Counted from the first letter of the stretch, positions 27,401-38,304 are shown. The stretch: DNA of 64,000 bases from Syngnathus acus (GCF_901709675.1 NC_051088.1:3419164-3483163), one strand, 5' to 3'. Notes: a model not told the origin generated them from the sequence alone. A program made the numbers and translations.

Positions 27401-30400
27401 GAAAGTCTATTTGAACATCTAACATTTATTTGGGTTTAATCAGAGGCAACTGAAATAATAGCAGGTTTGTGCCGACTTCCACTTAACATGAATTTGAATG
27501 CGATTAGTAGTTAATTCTGATTTAACCACAATCCACTCGGTTATTTTTACTTTTCTAAAAGATTTTTTATTATCAATTGTACAGGATACAGGCCCCATTA
27601 ATTGTTAAAAACGTTTTGAAATGGTTTATTGTAATGTAATTTATTTTCTTTTTTTAATTAAATCTAAAACCCTATTATTTTAACAGCGCCTAAGCTTAGC
27701 CCCTAACCCTTTATACAGCCACTATAGACTTTATGTTGAATTTACTCAATTTAATTTTGTCATGAGGTGCACTAAATAAAGTTCACATACAGGGCGTGAT
27801 GCCCTATTCATGTTTTGTTAGATCTATTTTTTTTTTCTCATTCATATTATAAAATCAAAAATGACTTATAATATGAATGCAATGCGTTGGCAAGCGCACA
27901 AAGCATGACCTCGAGTGACATGCACCAAAAAAAAAAAAATGGCACAGTGTTTATTTCTATATTTAGTAAATATAGTAGTCCCAAGTGTACAAGTCGGGGC
28001 TCATTTTATCATTTCATATCACGAGAGTGGCGAGATGAGAAAAGATAAAATAATTTGGGGGGGGTAAGGCGATGCTACTCGATGTCCTCATTTAATGGAG
28101 ACGTCTACTTAAAAGGGGAAGTCCATCCATCCATCCATCCATTTTCTGTACCGCTTTATCCCCACGGGGGTCGCGGGCTCGCCGGAGCCTATCCCAGCTG
28201 TCATCGGGCAGTAGGCGGGGGACACCCTGAACTGGTTGCCAGCCAATCGCAGGGCACACAGAGACAAACAACCATCCGCACACGCACTCACACCTAGGGG
28301 CAATTTGGAGCGCTCAATCGGCCTACCAAGCATGTTTTTGGGGATGTGGGAGGAAACCGGAGTGCCCGGAGAAAACCCACGCGGACACGGGGAGAACATG
28401 CAAACTCCACACAGGGAGGGCCGGAGGTGGAATCGAACCCGCACCCTCCTTACTGTGAGGCGGACGTGCTAGCCAGCGCGCCACCGAGCCGCCTAAAAGG
28501 GAAAGTCAATCCAAAAATTTCCTTTACAATAATATGTTGCATGTACCCGACTAGTCTAAACTTGGCATTCAAATTAACATTGTGTTTGATGAAAGTGAGT
28601 TAGGCAGCAAAATTCACTTGTTTTTATCCATCTCAGGGGCACCTATTTTGTCACCTTTAGTGTAAGTATCAGTCCTGTGATTGACAAGAGATCAGTTCAC
28701 GCCACTTCTGACAATAGCTTCTATGAACATAGGATACTAACCACATTGTAGTAGGTCTTGCTGATGATAGAAGTGTCAAAACCTTTAGGGGGACTTCTCA
28801 GCGTCACAGACTTTGGTTTGTCAAATGGCTTGTCTGCAAAGTAAGGAAATGGGAGAAAAATAATCAGAGTAGAAGTGCACTTAGCAGAATTTCAGAAACG
28901 AATTGACGTTTTATCGGATCCATTATACCGTAATCCTGCGGTGTGTGTGTGTGTGCGCGTGTGTGTGCGTGTTTCAGGAGGCTGGCTATAAACTGCGTTT
29001 AGTGTCTGTCTATGACAATGTATGACGATAACCTAAAGCCTCACAGCAAACAAGTGATGTTAGTCACAGCCTCCCACCCCCTCCCCTAATCGCAGTTCTC
29101 TACACTGGACTAGGTTCCTTTCCGACCAGCATCTGTGGAACGTCCTGGCTTTGTTTGTCAGTCCAGTTTCCTTCCTTTTCTTCCTGCCTTTCTTTCCCCC
29201 AAAAGAACAACACAACTTCCAACTGTATCCATCTCGCTTGAGAATGGGTGTGTTTGAGCCTTCACTGTTTCGAACATCTTTGCATAATCTCAGATGAGAT
29301 GATAGAGGTGTAGTGACATTGCTGCACCCACCGCTTCCTTTCAATTCCCTCACATAGTTACTGGGGAACCAGCCGGTCTTGCCGTTGAGGGAGCCTTCCC
29401 ACCAGCCCCCCTCCTCCTGCCTGCTCACATTAATGATGTCGCCCTTGGAGAAAGAGAGTTCGTCCTCATTTGTCTGCTGGAAAGGGAAGCGTGCCTTGAA
29501 AAGAAAATGGCCACACCCACTGCCCTCAGTCATGTCCTGTGAGAGAAGAAAATGCACATGCACCATAGGGGGACAGAATGTGAAATTGTCTCTGTTTGTT
29601 AATCAAGTGAGCACTATTTGCTGTAATAACTTACAAGGCTGTGATACTGAGGCGGTTGCAGTTTGGACGAACGACTTGGACTGTTTACGGAATCATACGA
29701 TTTAATCCTCAATGTGGCGGAGTGTGGCACGCAAATAGAAACACATGGATCTGGACAACAAAGAGCCATTTTAGATTAAAATAATAGTTTTACAAAACAT
29801 TTAGGAGCATCTATGTAAACACTGTTACCTTCAGTGGCTTTGTTCAGTGCAACCAAGCAGTTTAGGACCTTGGTGAAGTTCAGCCCATGAAGGAGGTCAT
29901 TAACCTCAAAAGGCTGCAGAATTTAGAAGATGGAATCATTATATGCAACATCATGATCTTTTTGGGATTCACAATCATACAATTGCATTTTCTTCTCATA
30001 ATTGACATCAAACTATGGCTTGCACAGTGTTTAGGTTGGGTTTTAGCATGCCATTCCATCTACAGTCTGAGGTGGGATTACTCCAAGTCTGAGCTCCCCC
30101 TGGTAATCTCTCCATTACACACAAAACATGCGCGCACACATGCAGAGACACAGTCAAAACACCTAATCTTGTGAAAAAACACACTGACATTCCCAAGGTG
30201 TGACTGGAGCACTTAATGTATATTACATTTGGCTTATGAATATTATGTATTTAATAGCACTTTGAATTTGTTCAAATAAACCAGAACCCCAGTGCTGTGC
30301 ACTCCAGTGTAGTGCTCATTGATTAATGTAGCCTGGTTGAGTAGTAGTTAGAGTGCTGCATTTGATTGCTCTGCGTTACAACATATTCCCCCACTTTAAA

Positions 30401-32076
30401 CACAAAACAATTGATGAGTAGCCATAAACACATTACTTTAATTTATCACCATTTCCATTAGCACAGGAAGCCATAATAGAGACTCAATATTGACGGTTTA
30501 ATTGAAAAGAGCATAAAGCTACAATTTAGTGGCCAGACAGCTATTCTCGTGCGACCTTAATTTAGTCATTCGAATAATTTACCAAAGGACCAAAATATAT
30601 GATTGCAATTGCTATCTAATCAATCAATCAGTTCCTGCAGATATTAGAAGTCCTCCACTACTGGAGACAGATAGAATTGTCCGAATTACCACACTGATGT
30701 CAGCCAGGCTGCCACTAATGGAGCACTTGGCATCCAGCATCATGGTCGACTTTTAATCAACTTGATTGGAAAATCCACTAGCAGCATGACATGTTGCATT
30801 ACATCAGCCTGCTACTCTCCTCTCCTTCATCTTTTGTTGTTCACATTGAGCCCGCCCCAACACACCCAACCCTATCACACCCCTCATCTTTCCCACAATG
30901 CGGTTATCCTCCCCGTTTCTGACGTTATGGACTTCCGCAGTGGACCCTGTTATTCAATTTGCACTTTTCCATTATCTCTGGCGACTTTATTAGTGCTTAG
31001 TTCTGTTAATTGTATCTCGGTCTCAATTTTTTATTAAAGGGAGACCCTGGGAATAATTATTGACATTATTTGTAATTCACATTATACTGAATGAGTACAT
31101 TCAATGTCCTATTTCCGCGTTTAGGTGACGTTTCCTGCCAAAGAGTGCGTACCTATCCGTTACCTGAAGAGCATGCAGGCACACCTGAATACCAAAATAT
31201 TCGGACACCGGGTATTTGAAAATGGTGGGAACTATAATGAAATGTCATTTCAGCATATTAATAAAATTATTAATACAAGTAACCCACCTTCACGCCGAAA
31301 GTCCCGATGCCTTTGATGAATTCGCTAATGTTGAGTTGATACTCGCTGTCACTTCTCGGTTCCTGAAAAAACTATACATAAGAAGTCGCCCAATTAGAGC
31401 AGAATACAACCCACATTTTCCCCGCACTTACAAACTGGTAAAAAATGTTCTACACGAAAATAGCTTTTAATTCAAGCGTGGTTTGTTGCACTTGCCACTT
31501 CGCTGGTAGTGATTATTAGCATGAGTGCCTAGTCACAGTTCCGGTTGAGGTTTCAAAGTACAGATTTAATTTGATGTAATTTTATTTCGTTTCACTGTGA
31601 TTTTTATGTAATTTATTTCCTAAACGCAACACCGTTAAATACAATACATTGATTCGCTACAAACGAGACGCTTCTGTCGATCATAATACCACACATGCGG
31701 ATGATGCAGTTGGACGCCTTTATTTCGAAATAAATATTTTTAGACGTCTTTTAAAACAATTGACACCTAGTAGTTAATTTACGGATCTTCATTACATAAA
31801 GCCATAGCGTTTCCCCCGTAAACAAAGGTTATGTTCGTGGTAATTTGTTTTTATGTTTAAATTGTGTATGATATTGAAATATATGTTTGCATTGTTAGTA
31901 TTTCTACATACTTTTTCCGTCGTCCCGGGTTTCAGTCGCTCCAGCAGTTTGCATAGCACCACCCCGTCCTGGAGAGATGTCTGGAGGAAATCGTCCGGAT
32001 CAGAGATGCTCTTCTTGGGAGACTCCAGCACCCCGAGCGTAATGAGCCACGTTACCGTCTGCTCTGCCGCGTTCAT
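21358..32076 (-). CDS. arhgef7: Rho guanine nucleotide exchange factor 7 (beta-PIX), complete 22-exon coding region
   Basis: Exchange factor for Rac1/Cdc42 that binds PAK through its SH3 domain and GIT proteins through its C-terminal part, acting at focal adhesions and synapses (family knowledge). Coding exons read on the minus strand: 32076-31912, 31371-31288, 29913-29829, 29750-29635, 29536-29332, 28833-28742, 26626-26532, 26381-26286, 24604-24482, 24381-24243, 24143-24084, 23990-23844, 23770-23684, 23567-23489, 23331-23201, 23125-22922, 22812-22719, 22645-22556, cassette 22157-21999, 21800-21704, 21601-21547, 21480-21358. All junctions keep frame and have GT donors and AG acceptors. The total is 841 codons, or 788 without the cassette, close to mammalian beta-PIX isoforms. 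Order: CH (1-111), SH3 (about 161-215), DH (about 247-425), PH (about 447-550), GIT-binding region (about 640-700), coiled coil, DETNL. The PDZ ligand favours arhgef7 over arhgef6. Which teleost paralogue (a or b) cannot be told. Confidence 0.95.
21982..22157 (-). CDS. arhgef7: arhgef7 cassette or alternative terminal exon
   Basis: Acceptor TGTAG, then [15 protein letters not shown], a segment diagnostic of neuronal-type beta-PIX isoforms, then [23 protein letters not shown] donor at 21998 ends the exon in phase 1, the same phase as its acceptor, so the exon can be skipped or included without changing frame. If the donor is not used, translation runs five codons further (C-K-I-S-V) to a TAG at 21982-21984. 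That would give a product without the coiled coil and PDZ ligand. Confidence 0.8.
23489..26626 (-). CDS. arhgef7: arhgef7 exons 7-14: DH-PH exchange module
   Basis: Exons 7 and 8 carry [20 protein letters not shown] and [20 protein letters not shown], the first helices of the DH domain. Exon 9 has [14 protein letters not shown], exon 10 [17 protein letters not shown], exon 11 the short [10 protein letters not shown] helix and exon 12 [15 protein letters not shown]. Exons 13 and 14 encode PH strands [17 protein letters not shown] and MRMSGFIYQ, then FEISG. All residues are in one open frame across eight junctions, so the catalytic module looks functional. At the exon 9/10 junction an Arg (REELGEY) stands where mammals have Ser. 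Confidence 0.92.
24953..25279. mobile_element. hAT-type MITE in an arhgef7 intron
   Basis: Ends CAGGGGTGTCAAACTC and GAGTTTGACACCTGTG, with perfect TTCTAAGG duplications at 24945-24952 and 25280-25287. It lies in the intron between exons 8 and 9. Confidence 0.9.
26396..26416. repeat. poly(G) run beside an arhgef7 acceptor
   Basis: About 20 consecutive G (C on the transcribed strand) lie just 5' of exon 8 and act as its pyrimidine tract. Confidence 0.9.
28124..28494 (-). mobile_element. full tRNA-headed SINE in an arhgef7 intron
   Basis: The minus-strand head carries a B-box-like GGGTTCGATTCC and the element ends in (ATGG)n. It is flanked by 13-bp duplications AAAAGGGGAAGTC (28111-28123) and AAAAGGGAAAGTC (28495-28507), so it arrived by retrotransposition. 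Confidence 0.92.
29332..29536 (-). CDS. arhgef7: arhgef7 exon 5: SH3 domain
   Basis: A single 68-codon exon begins DMTEGSG and contains the whole SH3 core: an ALYDF-equivalent [16 protein letters not shown] segment, the tandem tryptophans of [12 protein letters not shown], and the SNYV motif of [11 protein letters not shown]. In PIX proteins this SH3 binds the atypical proline motif of PAK kinases. The acceptor is CACAG at 29537 and the donor is GTGGGT at 29331, leaving phase 1, which exon 6 (starting at 28833) completes as Asp. Confidence 0.93.
29829..32076 (-). CDS. arhgef7: arhgef7 exons 1-3: N-terminal calponin-homology domain
   Basis: Exon 1 opens with [20 protein letters not shown], the conserved PIX start, so the ATG at 32076 is well supported. 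Its donor GTATGT lies at 31911. Exon 2 (28 codons) encodes [16 protein letters not shown] place its acceptor at TATAG (start 31371) because this gives FFQEPRS, the same length as the VYPEPRS segment of beta-PIX. A competing CAG acceptor at 31363 would shorten it by three residues. Exon 3 encodes [19 protein letters not shown] and ends in phase 1. Presence of the CH exons means the long, CH-containing isoform can be made. Confidence 0.88.
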
Positions 32077-32403
32077 GGTTGACAGTGTATGGTCGTGGGA
32101 CGATAAAATGTGTCTTTTTAGAAAAGCGCACAATTGCAGAATAGGTGACCTAACTTACACCTCATTGTTGAATCAACTAATACTCCAATGTCAAAAGGCG
32201 TATTCTCTCGCTCGCTCTACACCCCCCCACACACACACACACACGCACGCACACACACACACACACACCTCTCTCCCTCCCTCAAGCTATAGTATACAGT
32301 CAGTGACGTTGCTCTCAACTAGCAGATTGTGAGATGAAGTGGTTCAGTCACTGTTGCTGTGAGACCCGCCATCATTGCATTATTATTCATTTAGAGAGTA
32401 ACC

Positions 32404-32705
32404 AGCTCAGTGGGCTATTGGTAGAATGTCCGCCCTGAGACTGGAAGGTTGTGGGTTCAAACCCCGGCCGAGTCATACCAAAGACTATAAAAATGGGACC
32501 CATTGCCTCCCTGCTTGGCACTCAGCATTAAGGGTTGGAATTGGGGGGTTAGATCACCAAATGATTCCCGAGCGCGGCACCGCTGCTGCTCACTGCTCCC
32601 CTCTCCCCCAGGGGATGGATCAAAATCACAATGATTGTCACACACACACATCTGGGTGTGATGAAATTTGTCCTCTGCATTTAACCCATCCCCGTTTAAC
32701 TGAGT
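32404..32705 (+). mobile_element. tRNA-derived SINE with inverted tail segment
   Basis: Head with A-box-like GGTAGAATGTCCGCC and B-box GGTTCAAACCC, then a body shared with 55343-55655. From about 32626 the sequence is the reverse complement of the tail seen in that other copy. Confidence 0.8.
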
Positions 32706-32718
32706 TATAGCCTAGACG

Positions 32719-32760
32719 TACGTCTAGGTAGCATATAGCCATATATGCTACCTAGACGTA
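32719..32760. repeat. 19-bp perfect hairpin
   Basis: TACGTCTAGGTAGCATATA, loop GCCA, then the exact reverse complement. A second small palindrome, TAGACGTACGTCTA, overlaps its left base. Confidence 0.92.
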
Positions 32761-32869
32761 CTTTCAGACCAGAAAATGCTCATATAGGCTCTTTGTGATG
32801 ACGTCATTAACAGGCAAAAGGGGAACAAATTTAAAAGATAGAACTTAATGACAAAGTGCCATCGGTGAA

Positions 32870-33405
32870 TGATCGGGGTGTGAACCAGGGACTCATCATT
32901 CGGAGGAAATGTCGCTAACCATTCGACCCAACCTGTTGAGGTCGAATATGGATTTTCTTTGTAATGTTGAACATCTGAGGTGTAAAAGTCTACAATGACA
33001 CTGAAGTACAAAGAAGCGAGTGTTATTTAACATATCTGCAATGGTCGAATGCATAAAGGTTTTGTCTTTCGTTCAGCCAATTCGCGTTCAATGCTTGGCC
33101 ATCACTGTTTAATTTGTAAATGATGGACAGAGCGGGTCTCAAACCCGCATTGCCTGATCACCAGGCGAATATGTTACCTGTCAGCCGACATGCCGTCGTT
33201 TCGAGGTCGAATATTTGTTTCCAGTGTATGTCCACAGTATTAGCCCATTACAACTGCCGTGGGAGAGTGAGTTCCCACTGTCTTGTAGTTAGTTTCTGTC
33301 TCGTGATCAGGAAAACCGGGTTCGCGTTCTACACATTCCATATTTCTATGTAAATGGTCAATGTTACAGAAAGCAGAACTCGAACACGGGTCTCCTGAAC
33401 ACCAT
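32870..33405. repeat. cluster of tRNA-like segments
   Basis: Four segments carry A/B-box-like or T-arm-like motifs: minus near 32935-32870 (TGGTTAGCGAC and GGTTCACACCC), minus near 33190-33125 (T stem GCGGGTTTGAGACCCGC), plus near 33290-33340 (GTAGTTAGTTTC and GGGTTCGCGTTC) and minus near 33400-33370 (GTGTTCGAGTTC). None folds cleanly by eye; they are probably tRNA-derived repeats. Confidence 0.35.
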
Positions 33406-33609
33406 ACCAAATATCATATATTTTTCCATGGAAATCTCGATTTTTATTTTTGAAGGTGTACCTCACAACCAACTGACAATCCCATGATTTTTTTGCACGT
33501 CAATTGTGAAAGGAACATTTTACAACAGCCATTAAGTACCGTCGCCACTTGGCATGGGTTTTCAGGGGCGATTGTGTCTACAGAATGCTAAATTAAGAAT
33601 CCAATCACG

Positions 33610-33717
33610 GCTTACGACCATACTATCCTGAGTACGGCCGATCTCAGAAGCTAAGCAGGGTTTGGCTGGTTAGTACCTGGATGGGAGACTTCCTGGGAAT
33701 ACCAGGTGCTGTTAGCT
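33610..33717 (+). pseudogene. 5S rRNA-derived sequence, 11-bp internal deletion
   Basis: Begins GCTTACGACCATACTATCCT and contains GAAGCTAAGCAGGGT, TGGATGGGAGACTTCCTGGG and ACCAGGTGCTGTTAGC. It is about 108 bases against the usual 119-120: one of two adjacent GATCTCG repeats of normal 5S is gone. A T-run terminator and TTTTGCACTTCAATCA follow. Confidence 0.92.
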
Positions 33718-34137
33718 TTTTTTTTTATTTTGCACTTCAATCAGCAAATTGTTACAACAGCCGTGATGAAAATTATTGACAGCTTTTTAAGTGGTAGCAC
33801 CAATTTGGCGTCGCGACGTGCTGTGGGCTGTAAATGTCTTGAAAAGGGGAAAAACCCTACGTGGAAGCACAATGTGTTGTATTGGGTTCTTTTACAAATA
33901 AAGACTGCTGGTTTGAATTCACAGGGAGCCAGGCTCTTTATCACTGTACATAGTCCGCCCTCTAGCGGTAAAGAATGTTAACTGCAGTGCTATGGATGAC
34001 ACCACACAATATAGGTTTCAAACTAGGGTTGTAGTTTCCATGTCGGAGTTGAAACTAGGCTTGTAGTTCCCCAATGTCATACATCACGGGTACTGTAAAA
34101 ATATGCTTTAATGATTGAAGTGCAAAAAAACAAAACC

Positions 34138-34255
34138 GCTTACAGCACCTGGTATGCCCAGTCGGTCCCCCAACCAAGTAGAAACCAGGCCCGACTCAAC
34201 TTATCTTCCGAGATCGGACGAGGTCGGGCGTTCTCAGGGTAGCAGGGCTGTAAGC
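34138..34255 (-). pseudogene. 5S rRNA-derived sequence, near full length
   Basis: The reverse complement opens GCTTACAGCCCTGCTACCCT, keeps GATCTCGTC-like and GATCTCGGAAG segments and ends ACCAGGTGCTGTAAGC, about 118 bases. Several substitutions in the internal control region (GAAGATAAGTTGAGT) suggest a pseudogene. The 3' flank TTTTTTTGCACTTCAATCA is shared with the plus-strand copy. Confidence 0.9.
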
Positions 34256-34569
34256 CATAAATGGCCGCAAAAGTTTGCATCTGCATGAAGATGCAGTCAG
34301 ATTCAAATGCTCCCTGAATGATATTTCAGCATTCCCCTTTGAGAACCATTTGCAGTGCATGTAAAGACAAAATCTAATTTTGCAATTGTGAGGGAGAAAA
34401 GGGGTGATGGTGTGCTGGTGGCTAATGTCTTCAAATTGGATGATGCCCGTCATGTTTTTGAGAAGCTGGTCGCATTATTGTGACAGAGCGGTCGCTAAAA
34501 TTTAGAAAATATTTTTAAAGTCCTAATGGACTTTCCAAAATTTAAGTGGACCTCTGCGCAGGGAGCTTA

Positions 34570-36170
34570 CCGTGTTTTTCCATGCATAATGCGCAAAATT
34601 TAACTAATTTATTGTCCTAAAATATGGGGTGCGCATTATGCATGGGTACAACAATTTTTGAAGAAAATCTCCCTCGAAATAAAACTTGAAATCACACCTT
34701 TCTTCTTGTTTGTTGTCAATCGCGCATCGCATTCAGCCATCCTGCCCAACACACTTAGTCAGTAAAATTCATAATTGACGACACATCGTTTGATGCGATG
34801 ATGCAATCCTTGATGGTGTGTTATTGTCAAATATTGTTTGTTTTTTAATCTCCATCGCAAACCGGATATCATACGGAGGCCGCCATTACAGATGCGCAGA
34901 ACGGATGCGCAAGACACGTCAGCTATATAAAGAGCGAGAGTTCAGTTCTCTACCTAAATGCATATTACAGGTAATATTTTATTTCACAACACTTTGCCTT
35001 GTTCCTTTCTTCTCTGCTCTCTCTCTCGTGTAACGTCAGAGATCCAACTTGGTGTCGTGGAGCCACGCCAGCATCTCTGGTCCCAGGTCGAAGAGGCCGG
35101 CCTCTGAGGGTGGTCTATATAGGGGGCAGGTGTTGATGATGTGGTCGGCTGTCTGCTCGGGGGCTCCACACTCGCATGTCCCACTGTCCGCCAGTCCCCA
35201 CTGCCGCATAGACGTGTTGAAGCGCCCAACACCAGTTCTTAAGCGGTTCAGTGTGGTCCACTGCTGGCGAGGTAGTTCGTCTCCTCCTATGGCGCCGTCT
35301 CCTGGTTCCCAGACATAACGGTGCATGAGGGAGGGGCCAGCTGCCTCCCACTCCTGCTTCCAAGCTGCTGCCAGCCAGGCATCTCTGGAGATGTCTTCAG
35401 GGATGGAATTGAGCATCTCTTGTGCTGCCATGTTGTAGGGGTGGCGTGCCTTGAGTCTGCTTGGTGGAGCTGGAGTTGTAGTGTTGTGCAAGATGTGCCA
35501 GTTGTTATTTTTTGCCTTCCTGGCGTGAACGAGGGTGGCAGCCTCTCGCCGAAGGTTGGCCGGTGCTATTCCCGCGAGGACAGGCAGGAGGGACACAGGG
35601 GTGGGTTTCAGGCATCCTGTTATGGTTCGGAGGGCGTTGTTAATTGCCACATCCACCTTTTTGGCATGGGGGCTTCTGTTCCAAACTGGAGCACAGTACT
35701 CTGCTGCAGAGAAGACCAGCGCTTGGGTTGATATCTGCAAGATCTTAGCAGAGGCTCCCCACGTTGTTCCAGCAAGGCGGCGGATCAGTGCAAGCCTGGA
35801 TGTCACCTTTGCCTTCAGATCTTCTCTGCTGTTCACTTCAAACACGCTCCATACGAACGCAATGCTCTCGTATCAGACGCTTGCTCGATCACCTGCTCGT
35901 TTGCTGTCACAATGTACCCTACACAAATCCGAAACATTTCTTCGCTATCGAGTTTGCTACCGCATGCGCAGTGATACTGACCGGCAGAATAACATCCGGT
36001 TGTTCCCAAAGATGATCTTTTTTCTGAAATAATTTTACGTTTACGGACTTAAGTAAGAGTAAAAATTTGGGTGCGTATTATACATGGGTACAGGCTTTTT
36101 TCCAGCATCGACATGCCATTTTTAGGGTGCGTATTATGCACGGGGGCGCATTATGCATGGAAAAACACGG
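34570..36170. mobile_element. TA-flanked element with CCGTGTTTTTCCATGC ends
   Basis: Perfect inverted ends CCGTGTTTTTCCATGCATAA and its complement are bounded by TA at 34568-34569 and 36171-36172. The empty site is seen in the related copy near 52285. It carries a LINE fragment inside. Confidence 0.9.
35036..35845 (-). pseudogene. LINE C-terminal open frame (reverse-transcriptase thumb and zinc-knuckle-like tail)
   Basis: A 269-codon open frame: AEYCAPVWNRSPHAKKVDVA, NALRTITGCLKPTP, then a C-terminal CECGAPEQTADHIINTCPLY motif (Cys-Cys-His-Cys spacing). Such tails follow the reverse transcriptase in several non-LTR elements. The upstream catalytic part is missing, so it is a 5'-truncated insertion, but the frame is undisturbed. 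Confidence 0.75.
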
Positions 36171-36809
36171 TAATTTGATCCGATCACGCAACCGCAGCGC
36201 GCCGGGCGCTCACTGTCGCATTGCTTTAGGAGCGTCTTTGTGTTTTAGGATGGCTTTACTGCTCCCACTTGCTTCCTTTGGAGGCATGATTAAAGTTGAT
36301 GCAATCCTCAGAGTAACAAGAACGTAATAACGAACGGAGTCAGTTGGCATGCGGGTCCTCTCGGCTCATCTCGCGAGGTTCGACAACCGAATTTCGTCCG
36401 ACATCCGAAGCAAACAATCTCGAATTTTTTGTCGAATACGATTTGTTCGAGAACCGGGACGTTCGAAAACCGAGGCTACACTGTATTTCCTCTTTTTTTT
36501 TTGGTGTAAAGAAGCACAAGAACATGTGCATGATACCTGTGCCTACACCTTACAAACTAAGGAGAGTGCTATTAAATATGTAAAGCAGAAAGTATTCACA
36601 TGTCCTGTAAATGTTGAAACTTCATACATGAAACACACGTACACATACAATACGTATTGAACATTCATGGAGTTGCATGAACAGTAGAAATCCACCATAA
36701 TGTTTTGTGAAGTTGCTGACTAACATTAAATCGCACACTTTTTCAATCACCACAGTAAGGATTCATCTTCACAGAGCTGTATTTTTTCAATGCAAACAGT
36801 ATCTAAGGC

Positions 36810-37006
36810 AAGGGTCTCAAACTCCAGTCCTCGGGGGCCGCATTCCTACATGTTTTCCAAGTTTCCCTCGTTAAACACACCTGATTCATTATCAGGCTCC
36901 TGCAGAACGTGAGGATGAACTGATCATTTGAATCAGCTGTGTTTAACGAGGGAAACTTGGAAAACATGGAGGAATGCGGCCCCGAGGACTGGAGTTTGAG
37001 ACCCCT
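36810..37006. mobile_element. palindromic hAT-type MITE
   Basis: CAAGGGTCTCAAACTCC and GGAGTTTGAGACCCCTG ends, with internal inverted TTTCCAAGTTTCCCTCGTT. Flanks ATCTAAGG and CTCTAAGG form an 8-bp duplication with one mismatch. Confidence 0.82.
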
Positions 37007-37036
37007 GCTCTAAGGCAGCATTTTAAAGGTATTAGT

Positions 37037-38304
37037 CTAGTCTGGACTTGTTTTTGTACCAGATACTTGGCATCTTTTGGCCTGTACAAGTGCATCAATA
37101 CTGGGTGCCATGTCCTGACGAGCTGTCACTTTCAGAATGTAATTTAAGTGCTTGTTTGTGAGCCTTGAACGCATTTTTGTTGTATCGATATTAATTACTG
37201 AGAAAATTTGTTCACCAAAGTAGGTTGTCCCAAACATGCACAAAATTTTAGCAGCCAGGGCTGTTAATTTGGAGTACCCTGGTAGTAGATACTGATAAAA
37301 TTTGTTCAGACCTACAGAGGCAAATTTGCCCTTCAAATCTGCATGTCTTCAGCTGTTGTGGTGTCCATCATTGGCACCAACTCAAGAAACTCTTCAGTAA
37401 CAGTCAATGTCTCATCAACTCCACGAATAAATAAGGCCAGTTGTGCCACGTCTGCGATGTCGGTGCTTGTCAATTGCAACAGAAAATGCAATAAATGACT
37501 TGACCCTGTTTCAATTGGCTGTCTAAATCTGCCAATAGGTCCTCTCTGCTATAGTATTCCTCGTCAGGCTGATATTAGGAAAAGCTTGTCGCTTCTCGGG
37601 ACGTATCAGTTCAGCCGCCTTCATCATGCATCGTTTAACAAAGTCACCATCGGAATACAGCTTTGATGCTCATGCTATTTCGCTGGCAATTAGGTAGCTG
37701 GTTTTTACCGCTGCTTCACTGACTTGTCGGCTCTGGATGAAAGCTGACTGCTGTTTCCTCAGACCCGCCTGCAATTCGTTGATCAGTTGTCCTTGCAAGC
37801 CATCATATTTTTCGCTGTGAAGAGTCTCTTAGTGACGTTGAATATTATTTTCCTTCAATACCGAAACTTGTTGCAAATGCACAAAGGTTTTCTGTGCATT
37901 TCTATAAATAAATAGGACGTGGTCCATTTTTCATTGAAAATTCTACACTCCGTATCTACTTTTCTCCGTTTGGATAATGACATTTTGGCTAATGAGGGTG
38001 TAGGGGAGGGGTAGAGACCAGGGTAGAAACAGCATCTTAACAAGCAGCAATTGGCGCATTGCTACCGTCTGCTGTGTTGGGTCTGTCTTCTCTGATCAAA
38101 ACAATGTTGTCTTCCACTCTGATCAAAACAGTGTGCCCCATAGCGGATAATCCATGAATTGCATATTATTAAAAATATTAATTCCGTGTCTTTTATGCAT
38201 TTTTTCACTTTTAAAATATCCTGCGGGCCTGATCAAACGTGGGCCTGGTCGAACCTCCTTGTGGGCTGGTTCTGGCCCGCGGGCCGTACGTTTGACACCC
38301 CTAG
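37037..38304 (-). pseudogene. degenerate hAT transposase (GTF2IRD2/ZBED-like)
   Basis: The minus strand starts SLSKRRKVDTECRIFNEKWT at about 37980 and ends with the hAT dimerisation block GTTYFGEQIFSVINIDTTKM. The middle is broken by frameshifts and stops. The element end GTTTGACACCCCTA lies at 38304. Confidence 0.8.

Larger units (their letters stand above)
34465..36482. mobile_element. TA-type MITE (CCTCGGTTTTCGAAC family) interrupted by a second transposon
   Basis: The right end CCGAGGCTACACTG and body match 52100-52598. The left terminus is missing. The body is split at 34569/36171 by another element. Confidence 0.8.

Noticed and set aside
33610-34255. 5S-headed SINE (SINE3 type)
   Set aside because: Each copy spans essentially the whole 5S gene with a terminator-like T-run and shows no tRNA-like or LINE-tail body after it.
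35321-36032. plus-strand frames of 136 and 165 codons
   Set aside because: They are antisense shadows of the minus-strand LINE C-terminal frame.
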